A stretch of 64,000 nucleotides of DNA, from contig JABVXV010000114.1 of NCBI GenBank assembly GCA_013365325.1, positions 1 to 64,000 of the forward strand. Direction: 5' to 3'. The number at the start of each line of letters is the position of its first letter. Position 1 is the stretch's first letter. The stretch is from Dipetalonema caudispina. Its lineage: Eukaryota; Nematoda; Chromadorea; Rhabditida; Onchocercidae. The notes under the pieces are model-generated. The model was given only the letters and a program-made list of their open reading frames with translations. It did no database searches and was not told the DNA's origin. Of this stretch, positions 30,953 through 45,361 are shown piece by piece. The position numbers and the translations under genes were made by a program.

Positions 30953-33900
30953 TCAAAGTTGAAATGCAACGAGTAGCAAGTAGTTGCAGAGTTTGACAGA
31001 AATGGTTTTACATCTCGGGAAAATCGATCACCATCCTATCCATTACTTGTCATTTGTTTCAGATAGAAAACAAAGAGTATCAAGACACGGTTCAATTTGA
31101 CAACAACATCTTAGCAACTTCTGCCTTCATTCCACATTTGCTTCTTTCTTATGTGTATTAAATTAAAAATTCACTCCTCAAAATTTGTTTAAGAACTTTA
31201 TGAATTTTCCCATATTTGAGCTTTTGAAATATTCTTTGGAAATCTGCTTTCTTTGCTAAATGGGTTTCGACTATTTGTTTAGCGTATTGTATTTTTCGGT
31301 GTTAAACGAGCCAACGTTGGACATGGGACCTTGAATTGACCTCTTGCATAAATTGATTTTATTGGAAATAATCAATTTCATATGAATCACGGACTGCTTC
31401 ACGTTGAGATATCTTTCCTAACTGCATAATGAATTCGCATTGTAATGATTGAATTTAGGAAGAATTTTTCTGTAATTAATTGAAGATTGACCCTGGTGCC
31501 TAACATCACCTGAAGTATTTTTTGCAACGCCGTAGCCATTGTTACGCTGATATCTTGAAAGTTTCTTGAATCACTGGTAAGAGATCGTGCTTTAAAGTAA
31601 GTTTTCGAAATCCTTGGCAAACCTAGGTCATTCCAAGCTGCTATTTTATTTTAAATCCCATTTGGATGCATTCGAAATGGTCGCTGTAAAAAAATCTGAA
31701 AATCCATCAAGTTAATAAGATAAAAGTTGTGAGTTTTGATGAAAATCGATTGATAGACATGACAATAATTGTAATTATAATTATAATAATAACAGTAATA
31801 ACAATAATATGTAACATTTTATTTACAACTATAGCCAGCAATTGATATATTCATTTCGAAATACTCTTCTACGGCTTTACAACAATTGAAGCAACGGATC
31901 GGATTACAAGAATCTTCTTAAAGTCCTCCGAATCAAATCAGACTTAATGCATTCACAATCAGCTATATAGTTCGTAAGTATATTATATAATATATACAAA
32001 TTGTGAATAAATTTCGGGAACGATGGAGGTGTTTCCCCGGTGTAAATGCTCTATTGAAAGCTTTGTTAGAGCTTCTAAGCTACTTCTAAGTTTTTGTCAA
32101 ATATGGAAAACCGAACATTTGAAGATATTTTGCAATAAATTTTATAGTAAAATATTTTTTGTATTTCCTCTTCGTATTTATCCAAACAAATTCATTTGTC
32201 AAGTAAATAAGAAAGGATTTGCTAACGAAATGTTCGTCAAATGAAATATAATGGAAAGAAATTGTTTGTTTGTTAAATAAGCTCAATTTCTGGTTCTAAA
32301 GCATATAAATTATCGGTCTAATTGAGGTATTTTCTGTTACAAATTATAGGCTTAATTTGGAACAGAGAAAAGGAATGGTAGACTAAGAGGTTCATATTAG
32401 CTTTGCTTTTTATGTAGTACAAATTGGACCTGAAAATTGAGCATTTAAAAGAGAGAAAGGAAATCCTATTTCGATTGATATGTTGTTTGAATAATAGTTT
32501 TTTGTGCCCGATATCAGTAGAGCTTTCACGTTGTTGTCAATTATGAATTTGTTAGATTATTTTTAAATTAATTAATTACGTCAAATTACCTGCGTCTGTG
32601 TATTGTGTTGTCAATCTCTACCTTCGATAATCGTTTGGTGTGCAGTTTAGTTTTGGTAAGTTGTAATTAATGTTGTTATGATATATTCATCAGAATGAGA
32701 TTCTAAAATGGGTTCTGAAATGTGACAGGTAATGTTTTAAATATTGTCCACCGTAACATATATGATTATATTGTTTGTTGGGTAAAACCAAACCGCGGTA
32801 ATTACAATTAGCCCTTTCCATCTCTTTGAATAATGCATCGGGTAGAGATTACGGTAAATGAACCATGGAATGAATATAGGCAATAGAACTTTGTTACTGT
32901 CGTCATTTCCTACTATCACCAACACTACTACTACTACAACATGCGCAGATAGGATGAAGAATTTCCTCTTCCATCACTATGCATCTCTTTTTCTCCCTCT
33001 TCCTCCCATTTCTCAATAATTTATCGCATACTCTTTTATGAATCTCATCATTCTTCTCCGATCCAATCTATCCGTTCAATTGAGCATGTTAACCATGAAT
33101 AAAAGAGCAATTTGCCGGAGCAATTAATCCGATAATTTGAGTTAATAAGTGGTTGAGTTTCTGTAACGTGCATGCATCATTACCAATGTGAGTGAGGTAA
33201 AAGTTGCCCCTTATTTGCAGAGTAATGATGCATCGGGAAAGTGATTCTGGTGAATGATAGTAGTGCAGAAATTGTTCAGGTAGGCCGGTCTTGTCCTTCG
33301 GAAACAACGAGGAGAAGATTCATTCGGCAGACGGTTTATTTTGTTTTTGAATTGTCTTTCATTCCTGCTACATTATCGAACGAAAAGGTTTCACATTTTC
33401 AACTATTTATTCAGCCGACGATATGTTTGCATTATTTCGTAGAACAATTAAATTACATAAACATTGTGGATACAAAAACAAGTCCGCCTTATGGGATGAT
33501 TCAGCACAATAATTTTGAAATTTCAAGCAACAGAAATGCAAAAATTCCTACTGCTAACATCCACATGAATCGATGTTAGTGAAATGCGGTGGGATGAAGA
33601 AAGCTGGCTAACCATTTTGTGTCATCGGACGCTAACGATAATCGTTTGATTTGCGTTAGCGATATGAATGCTAGGACATTGATCATTTGGGTCAAAACAA
33701 ATCACTTCATAGATACATGAATGATTTTTGCTAGCATGAAAAGTGATCATACTTGAGCAGATTTCATCAAAATTCTCCACTTATTGGAAGGTTATTTCTG
33801 GCACAATCATCGACGAGGTGTGCGAGCGAATGGCAAAGTGATAGACCAAATAATAGGAGAAGAAAGAAACGAAACGAAATTAATCATCATCAGTCATAAA

Positions 33901-35116
33901 ATTCCTACGGGACAGAAAACGATCAAAAAATATTACACAGATACGTATGATTAGGCCTCTGCATCGACTTCTTGCTTATTCATAATTTCATCGTCTGTTC
34001 GGGAAAATAATATAATTTCATTATGCAATAATAATTTAGACAATTTAATTGCCCACTGAGAAGGACAAATTAATTGGAACGTTTTTGGTAGCAGGCGGGG
34101 AAAGCAATACAGGCTGAAAAAAAAATCAGGCCTGTTAGGCTATCCACCTTTTTTTTTCCTCTATCATTTTTTCTCTCATTCACTCTTCAATAATATTGTT
34201 ATCATAACGCGCGCAACTGTAATTGAAATCAAATATTTTCCCTTCTATCACGAAAACTCTTTGACCTTTGGAAAGCCTGTATGAGATGAAGTTCTGTTAA
34301 GAATACCATATAACTTTCTCTCTTTTATATTAGCAATGAAGGAGTTGGAATGATCTTTTATTTTACTTCATTATTACTTCTTAGTTTCCTCCTATTCTGA
34401 GGTCACCAGTTCAACTTTCACCGGGAACATTATCCTTTGCTCTTTTTCACACCTCTCTATAGTTTTGTTTTTATTTTGTGGCTAATATTTGCAAATATTC
34501 TTGCAGATAAACACGGAAGTGTTTAATACAAATGCTCTGCCTATTCCGGTGGTACATAACTGTTACCTACCTCACAGGACCAAACGACAGTATTCCGGAA
34601 AATGTTTATAGTACGAAACTATTCCTGATTCCTTAATTAATATTCTGACCAATGCATCTCTCAGTTAGATTATGGAGAGATTTTTTTTCGTGGAAAAATA
34701 TTACACAGTGGTTTTGCCGTCCATTTGTGGTTCTATACATTGCTAAGCTTTCTCTTTTTTTCAAATTTTGACAGGATGGTGCAGATGGGAGGAAGAATAG
34801 CACGCACATTCCGAAATGAATTTCATTTATGAGAAATTTTTTTCCTCATTGTTTTGATATGGCGATCGTTCGTGCGACGCACAACTTTGGGAATACTGCC
34901 ATCTCATCTTTTCCTATCAAAAGTCGCAAATGAAAGTTCCCTGTCGCAGTGTTCCCTCTCCTATGCTAAAAGAGTATGCACTCATTTTATTATCACATTA
35001 TTAGTACCATAATAATATCTATGCTATCATATTATTATTATTAGCATCATAATATACATATGATTACGTCGTAATGTATGCATGCATATCGATAGTTGAG
35101 TGTATCTGTCTGTGTC

Positions 35117-35142
35117 TGTCTGTGTGTGTGTGTGTGTGTGTA
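35117..35142. repeat. (GT)n microsatellite with CTGT flank
   Basis: CTGTCTGTGTCTGTCTG leads into about ten pure GT units. Confidence 0.95.
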
Positions 35143-35314
35143 TGTTGAGAAATGTAGCGGACCGGACTATTTAAAATGCATTTAAATGAGACGGTGAGAT
35201 GATATGTATGTTTGTAGCCATGGTTGGAGCACGTTATACTTAGGAGTTTGCTTTATGACTAATATTACCTTTGGAAGATTCATTTTGTTTAGTAATTTCC
35301 ATAAGAATGAAATT

Positions 35315-35650
35315 TCATTCCGTATCATTATGAAATTCTAATAACTCTTTAATTAGTGTTCTCGAGAATCCTATTGAGCACTCTCTTTTCTCCTCATCAG
35401 TAGGAAATCTTTTAACTTTGACAACAATATGACCAGTCATATTTAACTCCTCAACACTTCCCTTTAATGAATCTTGTATATTGACACTACTGGAATCTGC
35501 ATCATCTTTCTGCTGCAAGTTCTTGAATCTTTTCCGGTATCCGGATGAATTCTTTCACGTTTCATCACCAATTTGCTTGTAAATATTTGCATGGAAAGTG
35601 CTTTGCTCTATGTAATGTTTTATTTGATATGATTTTGATGTAAGCGTCAT
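35315..35650 (-). CDS. Hypothetical 88-residue protein, two-exon model
   Basis: Exon 1 runs 35650-35559 from an ATG whose frame is closed upstream by TGA, and ends ACG-AC type, phase 2, before GTGAAA. A 69-nt intron ends GATTCCAG. Exon 2 runs 35489-35315 to TGA. The junction restores one frame across what is otherwise an in-frame TGA in the genomic sequence. The C-terminal half is very protein-like: acidic start (SLKGSVEELN), an MTGHIVVKVKRFPTDEE strand-like stretch and a final helix (TLIKELLEFHNDTE). No signal peptide or membrane segment was seen. If the intron is not used, exon 2 could be a longer single frame starting after that TGA. No family was recognised. Confidence 0.4.
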
Positions 35651-37595
35651 TTTGATTGCATTAAGTGATCATTTCCAACGGCGCATAAATATTGCCATTT
35701 TGTGGCACCGGTATTTTGGAGACTGAAGGGGAATGGGAAAGCAGTCTATTTCACTTTTTGATTTTATTATTCAATTGCCTAAATATCCAATTCCATTGCA
35801 AAAATTGCTTCTCTACAGCTAAATAGCTCGGCACCGTGTAAAATGCAGCCCTGCTGATTCTGGTCCTTATATGATGAACAATAAAAAATATATAACTGCA
35901 TAAATATACTTGCATACATTATATGTTTTCGTTATTTAGTTTTTTTATCAAAACTTCCTACTCTTTTTTAGCCTCATTACTTTTAAGGGAACTTTCATAA
36001 AATTACCCACTCATCCATCCGTTGTCCTTAAGCTTCCTTTCTCACTCACAAGAATTTGCTTTTATTTGAAGCTATCTATCTCTTTCATGGGAAAATATAT
36101 AAAATATATTCAGTGGCAGCAACAAATATATTCTTATTCTCTTTCTTTTTCTCTTATGTTTAAAAACTATTTGGCACCTTATTACTTCAATGACAAAGTG
36201 GCAAAAATTAGATCAATTTGAATTTGAAACAATGGATTGAATTGGCATTGTTTTTAGACCATTAGCTTTGTTGTGCAACTTTATTCCTACAATGGATGGA
36301 AATGATCGGTTATTCAGGAGTGATATTACTCTCCTCCTTCATATCTTTTTTAGACTATTATTTCGAATTTAAATAATTGAAATTTTTGTCTTTGGTAGAC
36401 CTGTATCAAGAGTAGCAGAGTTTTTTCCCAACAAGTTAATACTATACAGGTTGATTCAACTGGACGATTCGAATTGTCGAAACATTACTGCAAAGAGAAT
36501 TATTTGGGCATTGAACTTATTGTACATTCTTATAATCGACGAGTAATTAGAAATGTTTCGCCCTGCAGTTTGAGGTAATGTGAGAGGATAGAAGGAGCAG
36601 GTTGGATATCCCGCTGTCAGGATGTAACAGCAGCAACTTCCCTCGTATGTGCAATGGTGATATGGGATGCAATTATCAATATTGTTGAAGGAAAGTACAT
36701 TAATTAAAGTAATTCAACTAAAAGTGAGTCGAAATCCATGCTTCTTTTAAATTATTTATCTCAATATAAAAATACAAATTTCTTCTAAAGTGGGAAGTGG
36801 GAAAGTAAGCGGCACTAAGGACATGACAACTTATATTGCATTTGACAAATTATTTACTGGAACTGAAATCTAATTAAGGTCATGTTGCGATGACAAAATG
36901 ACAGCTGGAAATACGACCATTGCCAAGGGTTGAAGCATAACACTTACGACCATATATATTTCTCTCATACTCCCAGCAATCTCGTTAAGCTTACTTAACC
37001 CGTATTTTTCTCTTTTTCAAGGATGCAAATTAAGACATAAGGCATAACTAGAAGGGATGACTAGTAGTGGACAGCGAGAGAGAAGTGGGAGGAAGCAATT
37101 TTATTTTTTATTCTTTCAAAAACCACTAATCAATTCAATTAACACAGCAGTTCACCAGTAACTGTGTTAAAATCTTTTCATTTATTTGCAATCATTTCTG
37201 CTTGCTTGGATTTGAAAAATATTCATTCATTATCTAAAAAACTGTCCTCGTCGAGAATCCCTTAGCACAACGAAGGATAAATCGAAGTGATTCAACAAAC
37301 AGCTTCACTGCTTAAGTGGTCAGAATTGGATACTTGAGTAGGTATTATTCAATCAGTAAATGTTTATTGAGGATAGTTCGTCCAAAAGGTAACCTTTGAT
37401 ATTTTGATTAAGAAAGAGGGAAAGGCTTTCATCACCTTTTTGATAATGTGAAATGGGTGAGTGGGGGCTCAAAATTTTGTTAGAGTTAAAGAAACTGAAC
37501 AAAGTTGGTATTTAGTACTGGCAGAGAATATTTCAATGGTTATTAACATTTCTTAGAAGTCGTCATTCAAAGAATCAATGATTTAATTGTCATTA

Positions 37596-37841
37596 CTACC
37601 ATTTATTATTACTGTTCACCACTTTTACCATTTCCGCTTTTCTTTTCCGAGGTTCGAAACATACCACAAATTCATTATTGATTCGGAAATATAAGAAATT
37701 CTTCTGATTTCTCCATTTACATATAATATCTGTCTTTACTTTTCTAACAACTGTCAAAACAATGAGAGTTAGCCGATATAATTTCTGACCAGATGAAAAG
37801 CGTGGAGACATGGCATGGATGATTCCGCCTCTGTCTCCCAT
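37596..37841 (-). CDS. Hypothetical 81-residue ORF with spliced-leader-like acceptor
   Basis: ATG at 37841-37839 follows a GATTTCCAG acceptor by only four bases, the arrangement expected of a trans-spliced nematode mRNA. The frame then runs 81 residues to TAG 37598-37596. The product is basic (pattern EPRKRKAEMVKV near the end), with a hydrophobic LTLIVLTVV stretch near residue 25. An unspliced short gene, a first exon using an internal donor, or chance are all possible. No family was recognised. Confidence 0.27.
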   Translation of the reverse strand: MGDRGGIIHAMSPRFSSGQKLYRLTLIVLTVVRKVKTDIICKWRNQKNFLYFRINNEFVVCFEPRKRKAEMVKVVNSNNKW

Positions 37842-40305
37842 ATTTCTGGAAATCTGTTTCTGTTTCCAGGAACGGAAGTGATTGGAATCAGTGCTATCAT
37901 TAGCTGTTTAAACATACCCAAAATAAAGCTATTCATGTTTAAATGTGATCAAACATAAAAAAAACATTCAAAGCATTGTTTCTTTTTTCCTGTTCTGAAA
38001 CGATAAGCCTCTAAATGATCAAGGATTATTACGATCAGTGACCTGTGATCAATCTAATGAGCAAAATTAGATTCAAATTATCGGTACGATGAGATAATTA
38101 CCTTTGCTTCGTCTTAACAAAGTTCACAATTCTTCAAAACTCTTTTTCTTAGTTAAATTTATTATTTTGTCACTGTCTTCTCTTCATTGTCATAATTTAT
38201 TGAAACAAGAAAATATCTCCATAAAGTGATTTTTTTTAGCGAAATTCGTTTTAAATCATTTGAGATGATACTTTATGCGTTGTATCTAAAAAAAGATATG
38301 TTGGATGAAAGCTCGGGATAGTACTGTTCCACTTAACAGAAGAAAATGAGCCTTAACTTCTATGTAATTGGGACTATCTTCTCAGCAGGAACTATCTTGC
38401 AATAAACCTTTCTACCACTATATTCTTTTATGTTGATTTTTCAGATAATTTGATTCTGACTTAGTTCTGAATGATTTGATTGTTTGCAACTTCAATGAAA
38501 TGCTACGATATTTGTTATGGATTGATCTTCCCAAAGATTAATAAGAGAAGTAAAACAAAACTTATTGTGGACGGACGAAATCGTCGTGATAAGATCACAA
38601 ATTAAAGTTTTGATGGACTTCGAAATTCCGTTCTTGTTTCACTACCAATTGCTTCTGATCGATATCAGTGAGTATTGTACGAAACATTCGATTGTGATGA
38701 TTCGAAGACAAGGACAAGTAATGTATTAGCATTCTCTTGGCGAGGAGAGTAAAGAAATAATTTTTTATCAATAATCATTTAAAGGCTGTGAATATTCGAA
38801 TTGGAAGTTAAGTTACTGGAAGTCTTCCGGATTTTTGTGAGACATAAAACACTTACAAGCCTTCTATGCTTTACGATGACTTCTCAGCAATTGAAACCTA
38901 AACAATAAATAATCATTCATTATGCCATTCTCGCCCCTGTCTTCGCGCTCTGCCATTGATGTTGCTAAATGTCCTAACACAATTACCATAAATGATAATA
39001 TTTTATCATGCCAAGTCATTATAAGCATTAGCATTATAAATTTTCATTTTTCACTTCTTCAATTACGATGCTCTTTCCATGCGACAGTTTCAACCACCTT
39101 ATTATAAATTTTAAATACAACGCTAGCAGTTTCAATTTTCTTACTATCCAAACCTATCATCGCTTCTCCTCCCTAGAAATTTGAAGATATGCGAATATTG
39201 TTGTTATTTCTCATGTAATCACCTTTTCGCTAGAATGCATTCCCAAATAGTAAATAATTGTATTCTCAGGTGCAATAATTCTTTCGACATGGTAGCACAC
39301 AGTGTATGCTGAATATATTTACTCACTCTAAAGTAGGTACCAGGATGACTCTTTGCAAAACAGAGTTAAGAATTTGACAATTTTGTGTTTTCCTCAAATT
39401 TTTTCATCGCAATGTTTTAAAAACTTTTGATCCTTCAATATCCTCAAATCCGCAATACTGAATTTGGAATTTTGTTCAAGCGTGATTTGCTAAAATGGCA
39501 ATCAGCGACTATTCGAATGGTTTCAATAAAATACTTTAATGCAATTATTCTTAAATTTCCAACTTTTAAGGGAATAGCTGATGGACTGATTGAAAATATT
39601 GCGGGGATATTTGTATTACGATGTTTCCATCACTTTTTTTTTACCAAAAACAAAAGGAAAAAACAACAGCAAGCTGAAATAAATAACTTCAATTATTTAA
39701 ATACTATGTAAACTGAGTTGAAGGCAAAATTTTTATCCTTATTACCAGATAAATATATACTAATATGTAAAATCTGAACCACGATTCTTTTCAGGTATTC
39801 TCAGTATTTTCTGTTCAAGCTTTTTATATGTGGAGCAAATTTTCATTGCTGAACTTCACACAGTCTAAAGTGAAATTCAATAATGAAAATTTGCTGGAAA
39901 AATTATGTAAATTTGGAATGATTCCTGATTAAATTGAAGTCAATTTGATTTATTTATTTCAGTCTTCAACACTTCTCTCCTACTCCTATTCTTTAAGATT
40001 TAATTATCATATCCGGCAGGATGCGTTCCTCTCCATGTTATTATCAGCCATCTTTATATCTTCACCGTTTTACTTGCTTATTTACCCCTTTCTTCTGCTC
40101 TCTCCCATTTCTCTACACCTACCAACTTCATCTAATTACTGGTCTTATTAGTAAATGATCGCACACCGGGAAAATGAACAATGCGAAAAGCGCAATTTAC
40201 CTGCCTAGTAGAGTAAGCTATATAGATAGCCTAGTAGTCTCGCTGTTGTCTCTTTTTTATTATGTTTTTATATCGCTCAAATAACTTTCATGGATGCACT
40301 AAAAA

Positions 40306-40331
40306 TAATAATAATAATAATAATAATAATA
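40306..40331. repeat. (AAT)n microsatellite
   Basis: About nine AAT units. Confidence 0.95.
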
Positions 40332-43300
40332 TCTCTTCTCTTTAACAACCACAGAATCAATCATTATCTCTTCTTGATTGCCACATAAATAATTAATTCC
40401 TACTGCTACTAATACTTCTACTCTACCCAATAATATCATACATCTAATCATTTTAAAATTTCAAAATTAAATGTGAAGACAATTTCACAACTATTGGTTT
40501 AAGTGAGGAATTGAATTGAAGAAATTTGTCAACTTTACTGTGATCCTCTTCACTCGAAATGCTTTTCATGAAGATGAAATGAATAAGAAAGTGAAAGATA
40601 GACAGATACATTTAGGTAGTGAAAAGAATTGGTTTACTTCCCTATTAACTTACTTAGTTATGAATGAAAATATTTAAAGGCCAATTACCAGCTGCATATA
40701 CACATCCATCCATTAATTGCGTCTTTCCTTCTCGGCCCTTTTTTCACCGGCACATTTTGCCTTTCAATTTGTCTGTCACTTGTCCGCATATAAATGCATA
40801 AATGCCTTTAAATGTTTAGTTCCACTTCCGATTTTTTCCTCAATTTATTTTATTACTTTGATGAAGAGAGGATTGCTTCATTAGAATGCCTAACTTCCTC
40901 TCTCACCTTACTCTGTTTAAAATAAACTTTATATGATTTATTTGATTAGATTAGATTTTCATACCGTACATTATTTCTCATCTAACCGAAAGATTCTTGT
41001 GATCCATGTCAGTTATAATACACATTTCTTGTCTCACAATGTTTGATGACATTTGTCGCATACAAGCCACTTACCTCCAGAGCTACGCATTGAAGCAAAG
41101 GTATTGTTGCTTGATATGAAATTGTTAATGAATCCGGAACAATCCGGATTGAATCCTTACAAGTAATATTGGCAAAGTTTTACGCTTTGCTTCTATGAAT
41201 AGATCAAGATGAGAAGTGATTTAGTTAATGACTATTGGATGGGAACAATTAAGCTATTTATCAAACTATCCCGCTTGCGAAACTTTTATCGGCTTACAAC
41301 ATAAGCTCTCACTTATGAGAATTATTCATCACTTCTGAGATTATCATATTTGCTGTTGTTGAATAGATGGAGGAGGAGATGAAAGCTACAAATATGTATG
41401 TGCCTTATTGGTCATCGAATTTCTAATCCTTCAAGGGATGGACAGATTTAATTTTTTTAATGTGAAAAGATAAAACAGAGGATGTTGTCACAATGGTTGG
41501 AATTTTTTGATTGAATTGAGCTCATCGTACTATCCAACTTAATTGCATGAATTGCTATCATTGGTTTGTTTCAGAAGAGAGGAACACAGTTCAATTTATT
41601 CATTCCTTCATCGTTCTTCATTTTTCCTTTGACGTCAATCATTCAGATATTTACTTCCTATTAAAATTGTCATACCCATAGATTTGAAACAGAAAAGCAA
41701 GAATGATTTAATAATCATTGGTGATCATTGAGACCAAATTAGTCATTAAGACTAAGCATGCAACCCATTCTGACTTATGGATTCCTTATATATCTTTTTT
41801 TACAATTTTTTATTATTGAAATAAGGCCGTCCTGCTATTATTAATTGTTTAAATGATAATTTGAACACAAATTTCAACTATTTTTCATTTCTAGTTAATC
41901 GGAAATACAGTTCAATTCGTGTAGGATATCTGCTTCTTACTTCTTTTATAAATATTGTGCTTTCATTCTATCATCATTTCAAAATAAGCGCAAATGTATT
42001 ACTAGTCATATTCCTACATTTTGTACAACAACAATGAATAACCAATGATATTTGAAGAAAATTAGATTGCATAAAACGCGATGAGATGAGATTTACATAA
42101 AGCATTCAAAGATTTTGATAGACACTTTTTCTACTTTTGCTTCTATACTATCACTTATTTGCTACATTATGGTTTACTCGGAAATAATGGGCGCAAATGT
42201 TCATTTCAGGGCTGAAAAATAATGAACTGGTAAGTAACTAACACTTCTCCTTAGTAATAGTTAAATAGAACGGGACCTCTTGCTATGGATAATGCCAATA
42301 ACTTAGTGATGGCAGTAAACTGGAACTATAAAAAAATTTTAACAGTATCATGCTTCGATGATAGTGACAGCGGCTATCAGCATAGCGATCTTAATAACAG
42401 ATTAAGTATGCAATATTTGGTTAAGTTTCGACAAGTACAGTTATAACAACATAATTGGTAATAATAATTTTAACAATAGCATTGAGGTGGAAGGGAAAAG
42501 AAATATTTTAAAGATCTGTTCATCTGATATTGAATTGGAAGACTGATTTGAAATTGAATTGGATTTTAGAGATTTAAATTAATAATTTGAATATATTTCT
42601 TGCTTTTTTCATTTGATTTCATAGCATGCAATGTGCAAATTTGATTATTATCTCAGTGGATGAAGCAATGATCAAAAATAATAATCTTTCTTCATGCATT
42701 CATTGCTCAACGAATGCTTCGAGGAAGGAACATCTTCGGCACGCAATAATGCCATCCATTTATAACTTTTATTAAATTTATTACTTTTCAACCCGGCTAT
42801 TTTCGATTTGCTTAATTGCCACTTCGGCGATGCAATGGCTTCCTTTCCTCTTTCTCTTCCTATCCTTTTAATAGTAATTACTACTTTTGAATGATTGTTA
42901 CTACTTACTATTAGTATTCCGATTATTATTATTACTGCTTGAGTGATGACGAGTTTCTACCTTTCTGCCCCTCATATGTCACCACCAATGTCACCAATGT
43001 TGTTTTTATCAGATTAAGAAATTTGCTGTGAAAATATAAAGTGAATTCAAATCATTAAAAGGCTCAAATTAGGAATGAGTGAGTGTGACAAATAGCAAAA
43101 GTATATGAACGTATGACATACGGATCTGTGAGATGCGCTTTTGTTTCGCTTTTTTGAAGAAATTAATCAGTGAGAAAAAATTTTGCTTAAGATTCTGTAA
43201 CATATTTTAGTGCTTCACAATGAAATAAAATGGTAATCTGTTTAGCCGATATGGGAGATCGATGATTATTCACTTTTCACGGCTATAAGATATTATGCCA

Positions 43301-44237
43301 TCATTCGATCATTCACAGCGATACAAATATCATGCGATTCATGATTGAATGGTAAACTATGCAATTAGAAAATTAAATTTTTTTTAAATTATGACTTAGT
43401 TAAAAATTATCACATTATTAAAAATTCACCTACATGAAATATGAGTTTGTGCCCTTTATATGGAGAGCTTTTTATACTTTCCCTTGTTTGCAAAGTGTAA
43501 ATGAAACAGCTGATCTTCCAGCAGGAGTGAGAGTGATTTGCATGAGATAAGTATCAGTAAGGTTGGAAATACCTCTCGGATCGTCATAAAATTTATGTAA
43601 TACTTTTAATTATTTTCCCTCAGCGTCAGCCTCTCCCACTTATCATATCGCATTTTCAATATTAAATCTTAATTTTTAATTCGTTTACTTAACCTCTGCC
43701 AAAGAATCATGAAACGTCTATATTCTCTAGTTGTTTTAAGACTTCAATCAACAATTTAATCATTTTCAATAAACACTAAACTATTTAACTTAAAATGAGA
43801 AATATCACAAATTCGATGTTAACGGTCGTTAAGGGAAATCAACTTGGAATATGAGTTTGGCTCCATTGGAGAAAGCAAAAAAAGTCTGAAAAGAGAAAAA
43901 GGAGGAAATTAACTTTATCTGAAGCACATATATTTTCTCTCTTAAATTGACACTAATTTGCATTTTCTAATCACATTTAAATTTCAGATCCTCGAAATCA
44001 ACGTCAACTCTATCTAACAACAAGTTTATCATACTTAACGGTTTGGTACTGTACCATATCGAAATAAATATTTTTTTGGGGATTCATCTTTCCGATACTC
44101 AGTCCATTACGGGAAACGATTGTTAGGCTACCTAATCTAGCAGATTTTGAATCTTTCCGCAACCAATCTTTTAACAATTCGCTTCCTTTTCTCTGCTGGT
44201 TTGTTTTCCTTCACTTAATTTTCAAGTAAAAATGCAA

Positions 44238-44242
44238 ATATG

Positions 44243-44279
<37 letters not shown>

Positions 44280-44310
44280 TTATTTATATTTATATATATA
44301 TAAATATATA
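44238..44310. repeat. (AT)n / ATTT-rich tract
   Basis: A TA run of about 30 bp is followed by TTTATTTATTTATATTT and another TA run. The tract lies 1.05 kb before the alr-1 start codon. Confidence 0.95.
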
Positions 44311-45241
44311 ACTCAAAATACAGTATCCCATCATGGAAGCAAATTTTCCCCATATTTCTTAAGGGCAAATTTTCTGGCTGTTCCAAACCTGAGAGTGTTT
44401 GCTCTTCTCCGTTCCGGCAATGACACTAGCAACAGCAATAGCATCAGCAAAAATTTGTATCTCAATTACGGGAAATTAAAGTCCTTAAATTACATTTTTA
44501 TTTACTTTATCCCTTCTCTTCCTTCTTTTTCTTCTTCTTTCTTTCCTTAGTTCTGCCCTTTCTTTCTTTTTCAGATCCATCAGATGACGATACTTTTCTC
44601 TTTACTCTTCAAATATATTTAAAATTTAATTTTGCACTATTCATTGATTCCATGTAGGAAGAAAAAAGTCCGTTGAGAATTGCAGGAATGTTCTCTTATT
44701 CATACTCTAAATTACCCTTTACTTCTTGTGCTCCCTGTTTTTGAGTCCTGGAAATACATAAATTTAATTGCTTACCTATTGGCCTGGTAATTTTATTGTG
44801 TTTATTTTTTGCAAAAACCGTTCCTTGAGCCAAGACTGCCAAATAATGTACATTGGCATTTGTAGAAACCGTTGCGACCCTAGCAATTAACTTTGTGATA
44901 TATCATTTAGAGTTTGATTTTCATGTTTTTGTTGCTGCAAATTTTGTTAATCATTGATTATAATATCAAAATATTTGCCATTGATTGAATGTAAGATAAG
45001 CCTGATATTTCGAAATTGCGCTCTTCTTTCTCAAATACTAATCAACTTCCTTAGTGCAATTAGTTGTCGAATGTTTCTTATTGAATTTTGAATTTGAATT
45101 TCAAACCAAGCGGTCGTCTTGAAATTCTTGATTCAATTTTCACCAGAATTTTTTTTGTTGTCATCAATAGCCTATAAAATTGTTCTTATTCGCTCGCAAG
45201 ATAATTTATTTAATTTTTCCGGCTATTTTTTACTGAATATT

Positions 45242-45251
45242 TCTTTTTCAG
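45242..45251 (+). promoter_or_regulatory. Candidate spliced-leader trans-splice acceptor of alr-1
   Basis: TCTTTTTCAG ends at 45251, 110 bases before the alr-1 ATG, with no open frame or obvious 5' exon before it. It could serve trans-splicing or join an unseen 5' untranslated exon. Confidence 0.4.
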
Positions 45252-45361
45252 ATTAAAACGAAACTTGAAAACACCGAGTATCATTGAAACCTATCGCAAT
45301 ATTCCTTTCTTTAAAAACGAAATTTTAAAAATTTCGCTAAAAATCTGCGTTATAAAATTGA

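Larger units (their letters stand above)
21919..35314. other. Gene-poor stretch with scattered short frames
   Basis: No gene is supported. Weak frames were seen at 22203-22460 and 22785-22970 (plus), 26401-26721, 31399-31620 and 33089-33307 (minus), and 28430-28636 (plus). A pyrimidine-rich, less AT-rich patch lies at about 25490-25760. A T-run at about 26403-26421 and a CA repeat at 30907-30950 are present. Confidence 0.45.
35651..45235. other. Presumed upstream intergenic region of alr-1
   Basis: About 9.6 kb of AT-rich sequence with one weak minus-strand candidate (37596-37841) and simple repeats. The long open frame 39427-39711 (plus) has no splice or start support. This is the likely location of distal cis-regulatory DNA for the homeobox gene, which is inference from position only. 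Confidence 0.45.
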
